A program made the position numbers and the translations under genes. The notes under the pieces were generated by a model that searched no databases, was not told where the DNA came from, and worked only from the letters and a program-made list of their open reading frames with translations. A stretch of 64,000 nt of DNA from Gammaproteobacteria bacterium. GTDB lineage: Bacteria > Pseudomonadota > Gammaproteobacteria > Pseudomonadales > Azotimanducaceae. Shown here in pieces: positions 1 to 8,089 of this stretch. Position 1 is the stretch's first letter. Each line of letters starts with the position of its first letter. The stretch spans positions 62,001 through 126,000 of the forward strand of contig JAPPGA010000020.1 of the NCBI GenBank assembly GCA_028821515.1, written 5' to 3'.

Positions 1-206
1 CGGAGACGTTCGTGGACTGTCAGTACCGGATTAATACTCCCCAAAAGTACCGACTGAAAAGTCCCCGCTTCGGGTTGCCGGCCCGGGAGGAGGGATCGGC
101 GTTCGTGCCGTGCGCGGACCCGGCGGCGCTGAACGACATCCTGTGCGAGACCCACGAGGGGGTCTTCGGGCGGGACAACTGCGTGCGGTTCGTGCGGCCC
201 CTCCCG

Positions 207-600
207 CGCCAGCCGACGTACCTGCGCAAGGCGGACAACGAGTTCGAGGCGCGGCTGGTGGCACCGAGCTGCAGCGCGCCGCCGGAGGGCCATGCGCATT
301 GGTCGCTGCAGCTGCTGGCGGACCGGGCGGTGGAGTTCGACTACATCGACAGCGTGTCGCACGAGACGGTGCGGCGGATGAAAAAAAGCGAGATCAAGCC
401 CTGGAGGCGGATCGGATGGGTGATACCGCCTGCAGCGCAACGCGGTCTTCGCGGCCGCGATGGAGCGGGTGCTGGACGTCTACTGGTCAGCCAGACGCGC
501 AAGCCGATCCCGGCACGCCGCGGGACGTGCAACGTCTTCAAGGCCACCGAGCCCCTAGCTAGCCGGCAGGCGCATGACCAAGGTGACCGAGAACTGAAAC
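207..600 (+). mobile_element. Decayed IS630-family transposase fragment
   Basis: The stretch keeps pieces typical of IS630-type transposases: SAPPEGHAHWSLQLLADR, then SVSHETVRRMKKSEIKPW, then WVIPP. The match then moves to another frame (nt 430-486, NAVFAAAMERVLDVY) and returns to the first for QTRKPIPA and GTCNVFKATEPLA. A further frame change gives RRMTKVTEN, which corresponds to the family's RHVKVTDR. About 20 residues holding the catalytic MDE region are missing between DVY and QTRKPIPA. So this is a remnant with frameshifts and internal deletions, not an active element. No terminal inverted repeats could be defined, and the copy may extend past the window's left edge. Family identity rests on remembered motifs. 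Confidence 0.75.
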
Positions 601-864
601 GTCTCTTATCCGACATTAGATGCGTGACGAGACACTAGCCGGGAAGTGCCACGTCACTGGCCCATTACAGCACGCTCCACTGCGTCGCGTTGGGTGGCCT
701 TACCTCCAGCGGAAGTGCTGATCGCTTCGGCGACGCGCTCGTCCTAGTGTGTGCGGGGTGATCGGTTCGAGGTTCGTTGTCCAACTCTCTCTACGACGGT
801 TGACGATCCCGCTGCGTTGGATGGACGAAACGTTCCGCACCCGAAGGGAGCGACAAATCGGCCT

Positions 865-1455
865 TCAACTCTCGAACAGCGCCTGTTGCACCAGGTCGCA
901 AATCACGTGGCCGATCACGATGTGCGTCTCCTGGATGTGCTGCGTATTGTCTGCGGGCACGACGATGCACGGGTCCGACACCTCCGGCAACCCGCCGCCG
1001 TCCGACCCGGTCAGCCCGATGACGGACATGTCCAGTTCCACCGCCCGCCTGGCAGCCCTAAGCACGTTCGCGGAACGGCCGCTGGTGGTGATCGCCAGCA
1101 GTACGTCGCCCGCCTTGCCGAGCGCCTCGACCTGGCGTTCGAAAACTCCCTCGAAACCGAAGTCGTTTGCCGCGGCGGTCAGAAACGACGTGTCGGTGGT
1201 CAGGGCCACGGCCGCCAGGGGCGGTCGCGGGAACGCCTTGTCGAGCACGTTGACCAACTCGGCGGCGATGTGCTGGCAGTCCGCGGCGCTGCCGCCGTTG
1301 CCGCAGAGCAGGAGCTTGTTCCCCCGCTCGAACGCGGCGGCAACGACCCGCGCCGCCTCCAGGATGGTGCTCTCACAATCGCGCAGCGCGCGTTGCTGGG
1401 CCTCGATGGTTCCTTCGAAATGGGCGCGGATGCGGCCCGCCCGGGGTTCGTTCAT
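865..1455 (-). CDS. gmhA: Phosphoheptose isomerase (sedoheptulose 7-phosphate isomerase)
   Basis: GmhA is a cytoplasmic SIS-domain enzyme that converts sedoheptulose 7-phosphate to D-glycero-D-manno-heptose 7-phosphate, the first step of ADP-heptose synthesis for LPS inner core. The 196-residue protein has the family length. It shows the sugar-phosphate loop LLCGNGGSAADCQHIAAEL, the TTDTSFLTAAAND segment, the ITTSGRSANVL loop and the C-terminal ETHIVIGH active-site helix. The start codon overlaps the stop of the upstream gmhB by 4 bp (ATGA), so the two genes are translationally coupled. Together they indicate a heptose-containing LPS and thus a Gram-negative outer membrane. Confidence 0.95.
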   Translation of the reverse strand: MNEPRAGRIRAHFEGTIEAQQRALRDCESTILEAARVVAAAFERGNKLLLCGNGGSAADCQHIAAELVNVLDKAFPRPPLAAVALTTDTSFLTAAANDFGFEGVFERQVEALGKAGDVLLAITTSGRSANVLRAARRAVELDMSVIGLTGSDGGGLPEVSDPCIVVPADNTQHIQETHIVIGHVICDLVQQALFES

Positions 1456-2021
1456 CCTGACTGCTCCCTGCGCAGAATCTCCTCGATGCGTTGCGCGGCG
1501 TCGAGGAGGTCTTCCACCACGTAATCCGGCCTCGCTTCGAACTCGGAACCGAGGTTATCGCCCGCCGCGCCTGGCCGCACGAGAAAGGTTCGCGCGGAAA
1601 CGGCGCGTCCCATCCCCATGTCGCTGTCCTTGTCACCGATGACGAAACTCCGCGACGGGTCGAAACCAAGCTCCGCGCTCGCGGCGCGCACGAGCCCGGG
1701 CTTCGGTTTGCGGCAGCCGCAACGCTGGTCCGGATGGCAGGGACAATAGTAGATTCCATCGAGGCGGACGCCTTGCGCTTCGAGCAGTTCCTCCATGCGA
1801 CGGTTTACCGCGCAAAGCTCGGCTTCGCCGAAATATCCCCGGCCCACACCGGACTGGTTCGTCAGGATCGCGAGCCCCAGCCCGCAGGAGCGCATCCGCG
1901 CCAGGCCCTCCGCTGCTCGCGGCAGGATTTCCACACAGGCGGGATCGGCAAGATAGCCGCGGTCTGCGATTACGGTCCCGTCCCGGTCCAGCAGCGCTGC
2001 CCGGGCATACGGCGGAGCCAT
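1452..2021 (-). CDS. gmhB: D-glycero-D-manno-heptose 1,7-bisphosphate 7-phosphatase
   Basis: GmhB is a HAD-superfamily phosphatase that removes the 7-phosphate from heptose 1,7-bisphosphate in ADP-heptose synthesis. Visible are the nucleophile motif LLDRDGTV near the N-terminus, the zinc-binding loop YYCPCHPDQRCGCRKPKPG that is diagnostic for GmhB, and the acidic motif VIGDKDSDMGMG. The frame is open further upstream, but starting at ATG 2021 (MAPPYARAALLDRDG) puts the HAD motif at the usual place, gives 189 residues, leaves a GAGGGC Shine-Dalgarno-like sequence upstream and avoids overlap with the divergent gene at 2171. It is the first gene of the gmhB-gmhA pair. Confidence 0.93.
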   Translation of the reverse strand: MAPPYARAALLDRDGTVIADRGYLADPACVEILPRAAEGLARMRSCGLGLAILTNQSGVGRGYFGEAELCAVNRRMEELLEAQGVRLDGIYYCPCHPDQRCGCRKPKPGLVRAASAELGFDPSRSFVIGDKDSDMGMGRAVSARTFLVRPGAAGDNLGSEFEARPDYVVEDLLDAAQRIEEILRREQSG

Positions 2022-2170
2022 CAGCCGCCCTCGATGCAATTCCGGCCCGGCAGTATGTCGGACTTCCTTCACCAGCGGCAAGATCGCCAGGATGTCCGGT
2101 TGGTGTCGTTCGACGCGCCGGGGCCCGCTCTGGTAAAAATAGCGGTTAATCACCGGAGAGGGTTGTGAGC

Positions 2171-3250
2171 ATGTTGCCAAAGTCCGTCACCATCAACGAC
2201 GACACGATGCGCGAGGGTCTGCAGATCGAGAACACCGACATTTCGGTGGACGAGAAACTCAGGCTCCTCGACGCCCTGGGCGAAACCGGCGCGAAGTGGA
2301 TTTCGATCGGCTCTTTCGCGCATCCGAAATGGACGCCGCAGATGGCCTGCATCGACGAGATCGCCGAGCGCTTCGTCCCGAAACCCGGCGTCAAGTACAC
2401 CGCCGCCGTATTCAACAAGGTCGGATTCGAGCGCGCGGACAAGTACTACCCGAAGATCGACGTGCGGAGCAGGCGAGGTTTCGGCACCAGCGTCGAGCTT
2501 TGCGACACGTTCGCGCGGCGCAACTACAACCGCAGCCAGGCGCAGCAGATCGCCGCCATGGACGACACCATCGCGGCGGCGAAGAAGGCAAATGCCGACC
2601 ACGGCTCCATCGGCATCGGGAACCCCTTCGGCTCGAACTTCGAGGGGCCTTTCTCGCTGCAGCAGCGATTGGACCTGTTGCAGCTCATGATCGACAAGTG
2701 GCACGCCGGCGGCATTCCGGTTACCCGGTGCTCGTTCCTGGAGGCAATGGGCTGGAACCTGCCACACGAAGTCCGGGAAACGATTTTGGCGATTCGGGAG
2801 CGCTGGCCGGAAATCACCGACTTCCACATGCACCTTCACAATACCCGCGGGCTTACCATGGCGAGCTACTACGAGGCGTTGCAACTCGGAGTGCGCGAGT
2901 TCGACACGTCCATCGGCGGCATGGGTGGATGCCCATATTGCGGCAACGGCCGGGCCGCGGGTCACCTGCCGACGGAAGACTTCGTCGACCTCTGCCACGA
3001 AATGGGAATCGAGACGGGCTACAACCTCGACAAGCTCATTGAAGCAGCCGCCATCGCCGAGGAAGTGGTGGGCCATCCCCTGTGGGGCCATGTATCGAAG
3101 GCCGGTCCCCGCCCCCGCGGGAACGCCGTCTATCCGCGAGAGATGCCTTTCGTGGAAACCCTCGAAGAAGCCGCCCATTTCCGAAAGGGTCCCGGTGTCT
3201 ACGACGGGCAGATCGCTCCCTGGCGGGCGAGCGACCCCTTGAGCCAATAG
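2171..3250 (+). CDS. HMG-CoA lyase-like DRE-TIM metallolyase
   Basis: This 359-residue protein belongs to the HMG-CoA lyase/pyruvate carboxyltransferase TIM-barrel family. It has the N-terminal TMREGLQIENT (equivalent to the PRDGLQNE loop), the metal-binding HMHLHNTRG, and the catalytic-cysteine loop GGMGGCPYCGNGRA followed by LPTED. HMG-CoA lyases cleave 3-hydroxy-3-methylglutaryl-CoA to acetyl-CoA and acetoacetate. The sequence is divergent from classical LiuE (SIGSFAHPKWTPQM instead of the usual ATSFVSPKW), so a related 3-hydroxyacyl-CoA or citramalyl-type substrate is possible. The ATG at 2171 sits at good distance behind GGAGAGGG; a GTG at 2165 is an alternative. It opens an operon with a biotin carboxylase and a hydratase, the order of steps expected in leucine or acyclic-terpene breakdown. 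Confidence 0.85.
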   Translation: MLPKSVTINDDTMREGLQIENTDISVDEKLRLLDALGETGAKWISIGSFAHPKWTPQMACIDEIAERFVPKPGVKYTAAVFNKVGFERADKYYPKIDVRSRRGFGTSVELCDTFARRNYNRSQAQQIAAMDDTIAAAKKANADHGSIGIGNPFGSNFEGPFSLQQRLDLLQLMIDKWHAGGIPVTRCSFLEAMGWNLPHEVRETILAIRERWPEITDFHMHLHNTRGLTMASYYEALQLGVREFDTSIGGMGGCPYCGNGRAAGHLPTEDFVDLCHEMGIETGYNLDKLIEAAAIAEEVVGHPLWGHVSKAGPRPRGNAVYPREMPFVETLEEAAHFRKGPGVYDGQIAPWRASDPLSQ

Positions 3251-3289
3251 GGCCTCCCCTACCACGCAAGGTTTGGGGAACGACACGAC

Positions 3290-4924
3290 ATGGCGGTACT
3301 AGAGTCGCGGCTGGATGTCCGTTCCGACGCCTACCGCGAGAATCGCGAAGGCATGCTCGAAGCGCTCGCTCGCCTGGACGAACTCTACGGGGAAGCGGCC
3401 CAGGGGGGCGGCGAAGAGGCCATGGCGCGCCTGCGTTCCCGCGACAAGATGCCTTTGCGAGAGCGAATCAGCCTGGTGCTCGATCGCGACTCGCCGTTTC
3501 TCGAGATCAGCCCGCTCGCCGCATGGCGCTCCAACTACGCGGTGGGCTCCGGTTTCATCGTCGGGATCGGCGTCATCGAGAACACGGAATGCGTAATTCT
3601 CGGGCACGATCCTTCGGTTCGCGCCGGCGCCTTCAACCAGTTCAACTCGAAGAAACTCATGCGTGGGTTGGAGATCGCTCGCCAGAACCGGCTGCCGTAC
3701 GTGCAGTTCGTCGAATCCGCGGGCGCGGACTTGCGGGGAGAGGGCGGCCGCAGCGATCCGGAAGCCTCGATCCGGCGGGAAATCACCCATTTCGCCGAGT
3801 CCGGCAGGCTTTTCTACGAGATTACCGAACTCTCGAAGCTGCGCATCCCCACGATCTCCGTCGTGTTTGGCGCGTCCACCGCCGGCGGCGCCTACCAGCC
3901 CGGCATGAGCGACTACAACATCTTCATCAAGGGACAGTCGAGGGTGGCCCTCGGCGGCCCGCCGCTTGTGAAGATGGCGACCGGTGAAGACGCCGACTAC
4001 GAGGATCTCGCCGGCGCCGACATGCACACCCGGGTCTCCGGCCTCGGCGACTACCTGGCCCAGGACGAACTCGACGGCATACGCATGTGCCGGGAGGTCG
4101 TGGCGCACCTCAACTGGCGCAAGCAGGGGCCCGGTCCCACGATGCCCGCCGACGACCCGATCTACGATCCGGAGGAACTCCTCGGAATCGTAAACGAGAA
4201 CCTGCGTGTCCCTTTCGACATGCGGGAAGTACTGGCACGGGTCGCCGACGGTTCCCGCTTCGAGGAGTTCAAACCCCTTTACGGTCCGACACTTGTGACG
4301 GGCTGGACCTCGATCAGCGGGTACCCGATCGGCGTACTGGGCAACAACGGCCCCCTCATGTCGGAGTCCTCCGAAAAGGGCTCGCAATTCATCCAGCTCT
4401 GCAACCAGATCGACGTGCCCATGCTGTTCCTGCACAACATCACCGGGTTCATCGTGGGGACGGACTTCGAGCACCAGGGGATCACCAAGCACGGCTCCAA
4501 GATGATCAACGCGGTCGCCAACTCCACGGTGCCGCACATATCGATCATCGTCGGCGCATCCTACGGCGCCGGAAACTACGGCATGAGCGGCCGCGCGTAC
4601 GAGACCCGGTTTTCCTACACCTGGCCGACCGCCAAGATCGCGGTCATGGGCCCGAAGCAGATGGCGGGCGTCATGACCATCGTCCAGCGGGCGGCGGCCG
4701 AGCGACGCGGCCTCGAGTTCGACGAGGCGGCCAATGACCGGCGCACCGAAACGGCGGAGTTCTGGGCAGAAGAACGCTCGAAAGGTCTTTACGCCACTTC
4801 CCGGGTCGCCGACGACGGCATGATCGACCCGCGCGACATGCGCACCGTCGCAGCCATCTCGCTGTCCGCCTGCCACAGCAACAAGGTCGAAGGGACCAAG
4901 GAGTTCGGCACGTGGCGGATGTAA
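3290..4924 (+). CDS. Acyl-CoA carboxylase, carboxyltransferase (beta) subunit, methylcrotonyl/geranyl-CoA type
   Basis: This 544-residue carboxyltransferase transfers CO2 from carboxybiotin to an acyl-CoA. It shows GASTAGGAYQPGMSD and LGGPPLVKMATGE in the N-terminal half. The C-terminal half has the acyl-CoA binding segment HNITGFIVGTDFEHQGITKH, then GASYGAGNYGMSGRAY and the WPTAKIAVMGPKQMAGVM region, as in methylcrotonyl-CoA (LiuB) and geranyl-CoA (AtuC) carboxylases rather than propionyl-CoA carboxylases. The stop overlaps the start of the biotin-carrying subunit, consistent with a complex of both. The substrate cannot be decided from sequence; leucine-derived 3-methylcrotonyl-CoA and isoprenoid-derived geranyl-CoA are the main candidates. 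Confidence 0.9.
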   Translation: MAVLESRLDVRSDAYRENREGMLEALARLDELYGEAAQGGGEEAMARLRSRDKMPLRERISLVLDRDSPFLEISPLAAWRSNYAVGSGFIVGIGVIENTECVILGHDPSVRAGAFNQFNSKKLMRGLEIARQNRLPYVQFVESAGADLRGEGGRSDPEASIRREITHFAESGRLFYEITELSKLRIPTISVVFGASTAGGAYQPGMSDYNIFIKGQSRVALGGPPLVKMATGEDADYEDLAGADMHTRVSGLGDYLAQDELDGIRMCREVVAHLNWRKQGPGPTMPADDPIYDPEELLGIVNENLRVPFDMREVLARVADGSRFEEFKPLYGPTLVTGWTSISGYPIGVLGNNGPLMSESSEKGSQFIQLCNQIDVPMLFLHNITGFIVGTDFEHQGITKHGSKMINAVANSTVPHISIIVGASYGAGNYGMSGRAYETRFSYTWPTAKIAVMGPKQMAGVMTIVQRAAAERRGLEFDEAANDRRTETAEFWAEERSKGLYATSRVADDGMIDPRDMRTVAAISLSACHSNKVEGTKEFGTWRM

Positions 4925-6894
4925 CAGCGATCCAGCCAATCCGCCGGCTGCTGATCGCCAATCGCAGCGAGATCGCGCGACGTATTCAGCGCACGGCCCA
5001 CGAGATGGGAATCGACACCGTCGCGGTGTACGCGGATGGGGATGTCTCGGCGCCTTTCGTGCGTGAAGCCGACATCGCGATCGCCCTGAAAGGCAATCTC
5101 CCCGCAGAAACCTACCTTGACGCCGCCAAGGTGCTCGAGGCCTGCAAGCGTACCGGGGCGGATGCCGTACATCCGGGTTACGGATTCCTTTCCGAGAACG
5201 CCAGCTTTGCGAGGAGCGTCACCAGGGCGGGCTTGCGCTGGATCGGTCCCTCCGGCGATGCCATAGCCGCCGTTGGTGACAAGCTGGCCGCCAAGGCGCT
5301 CATGGAGGAACTCGGAGTGCCGACCCTACCCGCAGTCGAAGTGAAGGGAGGCTCGGACCTGGCGGCGGCGGCGCGAGAGACGGGATTTCCATTGCTGGTC
5401 AAGGCCGCCGCCGGCGGAGGCGGCCGCGGCATGCGCATCGTGCAGGAGGGCGAAGATATCGCCGAAGCCGTCGCGTCGGCCAGACGTGAGGCCCTTGCCG
5501 CTTTCGGCGACGGCACGGTGTTCCTCGAGCGCTGGCTCACGAAACCTCGGCACGTCGAAGTCCAGATCCTGGGCGATAACCACGGCAACGTCGTCTACCT
5601 CTTCGAGCGCGAGTGCTCGATCCAGCGGCGCCATCAGAAGATCATCGAGGAGGCGCCATCTCCCGCCGTTGACGCAACGATCCGCGCGCGGATGGGAGAA
5701 GCCGCGCTAACCGTGGCAAGAAGGATAGGCTACACCTCCGCCGGCACCGTGGAGTTCCTGCTCGACGGAGACGACTTCTGGTTCCTCGAGGTCAACACCC
5801 GCCTGCAGGTAGAGCATCCTGTAACGGAAGCGATCACGGGTCTCGACATGGTCCGGGAGCAGATCCGTATCGCCGAGGGTGAACCGCTGGGATATGCCCA
5901 GGATGACCTGTCGATCACGGGCCACGCGATCGAGGCACGGCTATACGCCGAGGACCCCTCGAACGATTTCCTTCCGGCAGGCGGATCGGTACTTGAGTGG
6001 CAGCCCGACGACACCGGCTCCGCACGATTTGACTCCGGCATCGAGTCGGGCAGCGACATCAGCGTCGATTTCGATGCCATGATCGCCAAGGTCATCGTTG
6101 CGGCGCCAACCCGTCGCGAGGCGGCCGCGCGCCTTGCGAGGACGTTGGAAAGAACCCGCCTGCAGGGCGTGACCAACAACCGGGACTTCCTCGTCGCGAC
6201 GTTGCGCGAACCCGCCTTTCTCATCGGCGACACGACGACCGACTTCATTGATCGGGTCAACCCCGGCCGGAGACGCAAGCTGTCCATGTCAGAAAAGCAC
6301 GACGCGCTCATGGCAGTGACCGTGTACGGACAGGCCCGTCGAAGGGAGGGAGCGAAAGTCCTGCGGAGCGTGCCGAGCGGCTGGCGCAACTCTTTCATGC
6401 CGCCCGAGGCGGCGAGCTTTCGGGTCGGCGATGACGAAACCAGGGTCGAGTACCGGTCTCGAAGGGACGGCGCTTTCGATGTCTCCATCGGTGACAACGA
6501 CTACCGGGTGACCGTGTTGAGCCAGGAAGCGGATGGGGTTGATATGGAAGTCGACGGCCGGCGCTTCTATGCGGCCATCAGTCAATGCGCCGACCAATGG
6601 CTGCTGCACGGCCCCGGTGGTGATATCGAGCTGCTGGAATTGCCACGGTTTCCGACAGGCTCTCACGCGGCCGTGGCCGGAGCGCTCGTGGCGCCGATGC
6701 CGGGGAACGTCACGAGCGTCCAGGTGGCGAACGGAGAAAGCGTCAGCCAGGGACAACTGCTGTTTACCCTGGAGGCGATGAAGATGGAGCACCGGATCAC
6801 CGCCCAGAGGTCAGGGATAGTCTCCAGGATCCTCGTAGAAGCGGGAGACCAGGTGGATAACGGCGCATTGCTCGCGGTGCTGGAGGAAGATTGA
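4912..6894 (+). CDS. Acyl-CoA carboxylase, biotin carboxylase plus biotin carrier (alpha) subunit
   Basis: This 660-residue protein combines biotin carboxylase and biotin carboxyl carrier domains. Residues about 10-450 are the carboxylase: LLIANRSEIARRI, the ATP-grasp glycine loop AAAGGGGRGMRIV, the ECSIQRRHQKIIEEAP segment and FLEVNTRLQVEHPVTE. A linker follows, and the C-terminal 75 residues are a lipoyl/biotinyl domain with the biotinylated lysine in LEAMKMEH. It begins with GTG and overlaps the carboxyltransferase gene by 13 bp, so the subunits are coupled in translation. Length and layout match LiuD/AtuF-type alpha subunits. Biotinylation by BirA is required for activity; no birA is seen here. 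Confidence 0.93.
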   Translation: MADVTAIQPIRRLLIANRSEIARRIQRTAHEMGIDTVAVYADGDVSAPFVREADIAIALKGNLPAETYLDAAKVLEACKRTGADAVHPGYGFLSENASFARSVTRAGLRWIGPSGDAIAAVGDKLAAKALMEELGVPTLPAVEVKGGSDLAAAARETGFPLLVKAAAGGGGRGMRIVQEGEDIAEAVASARREALAAFGDGTVFLERWLTKPRHVEVQILGDNHGNVVYLFERECSIQRRHQKIIEEAPSPAVDATIRARMGEAALTVARRIGYTSAGTVEFLLDGDDFWFLEVNTRLQVEHPVTEAITGLDMVREQIRIAEGEPLGYAQDDLSITGHAIEARLYAEDPSNDFLPAGGSVLEWQPDDTGSARFDSGIESGSDISVDFDAMIAKVIVAAPTRREAAARLARTLERTRLQGVTNNRDFLVATLREPAFLIGDTTTDFIDRVNPGRRRKLSMSEKHDALMAVTVYGQARRREGAKVLRSVPSGWRNSFMPPEAASFRVGDDETRVEYRSRRDGAFDVSIGDNDYRVTVLSQEADGVDMEVDGRRFYAAISQCADQWLLHGPGGDIELLELPRFPTGSHAAVAGALVAPMPGNVTSVQVANGESVSQGQLLFTLEAMKMEHRITAQRSGIVSRILVEAGDQVDNGALLAVLEED

Positions 6895-6897
6895 ACG

Positions 6898-7674
6898 ATG
6901 ACAACCGATGCAACACTGTACGAAGTCAGGGGCGGCGCGGCCTGGATCACGCTGAACAGACCCGAAAACCGAAATGCGCTGTCCGCCGTGCTCGTTGGTG
7001 AACTACACGAGCACCTGAACGCTGCAAACGACAGCGATGCAGTGCGTTCGATCGTCATTACCGGTGCCGAGCCCGCGTTCTGCTCGGGTGCAGACCTGAA
7101 GAATCCTCCCGGCCAGATGATCGGCGGCCACCGATCCGTGCCGTATCACGAAGTGCTCACATCGATCATGGAGAGCCCCAAACCAGTCATCGCCGCGGTG
7201 AATGGGCCTGCCTTCGCCGGCGGTCTGGGTCTCGTTGGCGCCGCCGATATTGCCGTCGCTGCCGAAGAGGCCATTTTCGCGTTCAGCGAGGTGCGCATCG
7301 GGGTGATTCCGGCCGTAATCTCCGTCGTGTGCATTCCGAAGCTCGGAACGCACCACGCCATGAGGCTCTTTCTCACGGGAGAGCGGTTTACCGGAGCGCA
7401 AGCCGTGGAGATGGGGCTGGCACACCAGGCAGTGCCCAAGGACCGCCTCGCCGAGGCCGTCCACGATGTCATAGGGTTGATCAATCTCGGCGGGCCCAAT
7501 GCGGTGCCGGAGTGCAAGAAACTCGTGCGGCGGATCCCGACCCTCACGATCGAAGAGGGCTTCGAAGTGGCCGAACCCTGGAGCAAGCAGATGTTTGCGT
7601 CAGATGAAGGCGCCGAGGGCATGGCCGCGTTCCGCGAAAAACGCGACCCTGCCTGGATTGGCGGAAAAAGCTGA
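6898..7674 (+). CDS. Enoyl-CoA hydratase, methylglutaconyl-CoA hydratase (LiuC)-like
   Basis: This is a crotonase-fold protein of 258 residues lying 3 bp behind the biotin carboxylase gene. It shows ITLNRPENRNALS, the oxyanion-hole segment AFCSGADLK and NGPAFAGGLGLVGAADIAV. One catalytic glutamate is conserved in FSEVRIGVIPAVIS. The other usual glutamate (crotonase E144 position) is a glycine, a pattern I recall from LiuC-type methylglutaconyl-CoA hydratases, which share GGxGLxxxxDIA and SEVxLGLIPAVIS. In the operon it would hydrate the product of the carboxylase before cleavage by the lyase at 2171-3250. The acyl-CoA dehydrogenase usually found in liu/atu clusters is missing from this operon. 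Confidence 0.88.
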   Translation: MTTDATLYEVRGGAAWITLNRPENRNALSAVLVGELHEHLNAANDSDAVRSIVITGAEPAFCSGADLKNPPGQMIGGHRSVPYHEVLTSIMESPKPVIAAVNGPAFAGGLGLVGAADIAVAAEEAIFAFSEVRIGVIPAVISVVCIPKLGTHHAMRLFLTGERFTGAQAVEMGLAHQAVPKDRLAEAVHDVIGLINLGGPNAVPECKKLVRRIPTLTIEEGFEVAEPWSKQMFASDEGAEGMAAFREKRDPAWIGGKS

Positions 7675-7749
7675 AGACGAGCCAACAAATCAAATAGATA
7701 AGAACTAAAAAAGATTGATTATTGTTGATGTTGTTGTGCGTCCTCCTGC

Positions 7750-7758
7750 TGTGGAAAA
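7750..7758 (-). promoter_or_regulatory. DnaA box (inverted)
   Basis: TGTGGAAAA on the plus strand is the complement of TTTTCCACA, which fits the relaxed DnaA-box consensus TTWTNCACA. A weaker relative, TGTGGAACA, follows at 7818-7826 in the same orientation. Confidence 0.6.
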
Positions 7759-7872
7759 GACGCGCAAAAGACTCATCCTATAGGAAATTTCTCACGCGGG
7801 TTCGTGTGATATTCCGCTGTGGAACAGTTGTGATTTCGGGTATCGATTGGGGAAAAAGCCCTGACACGACAT

Positions 7873-7881
7873 TTATCCACA
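7873..7881 (+). promoter_or_regulatory. DnaA box (perfect consensus)
   Basis: TTATCCACA is identical to the high-affinity DnaA box and lies about 210 bp upstream of the dnaA start, near the AT-rich element. Confidence 0.85.
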
Positions 7882-8089
7882 GGTTGTGCTAGGGCAGTTC
7901 ACAGCTTTTTCCATTCGGCCCGTTTTCCGAGACTGGGTTGTGCCGATGGATGATAGGTGTAAGTAATTGTTATTTAAAAAAATATTCTTTTCGACCCAAG
8001 TTTTTTTGTACTTTCGTGTGCAGGACTGTTGCCATCGTGCTTAGAATTGGTCGCGAATAGAATTTTTCTGCGGGGTGGGGGGAATTTCC

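Larger units (their letters stand above)
7679..8074. other. Probable chromosomal replication origin (oriC)
   Basis: This gene-free stretch lies directly upstream of dnaA. It carries a perfect DnaA box (TTATCCACA, 7873-7881), an inverted consensus-type box (7750-7758) and a one-mismatch box TGTGGAACA at 7818-7826. Its base composition is strikingly AT-rich compared with the genes around it, with a run of A/T around 7962-7993 (including TATTTAAAAAAATATT) that could be the DNA-unwinding element, and a second AT-rich block at 7690-7735. Position, boxes and composition agree with an oriC next to dnaA. The dnaA promoter must also lie here. Functional limits were not determined. Confidence 0.8.

Noticed and set aside
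2150-3286. 378-residue minus-strand frame over the lyase gene
   Set aside because: Shadow frame caused by high GC at third codon positions; the plus-strand product is a clear lyase.
3299-4939. 546-residue open frame on the minus strand
   Set aside because: It is the antisense shadow of the carboxyltransferase gene; its translation has no protein-like motifs.
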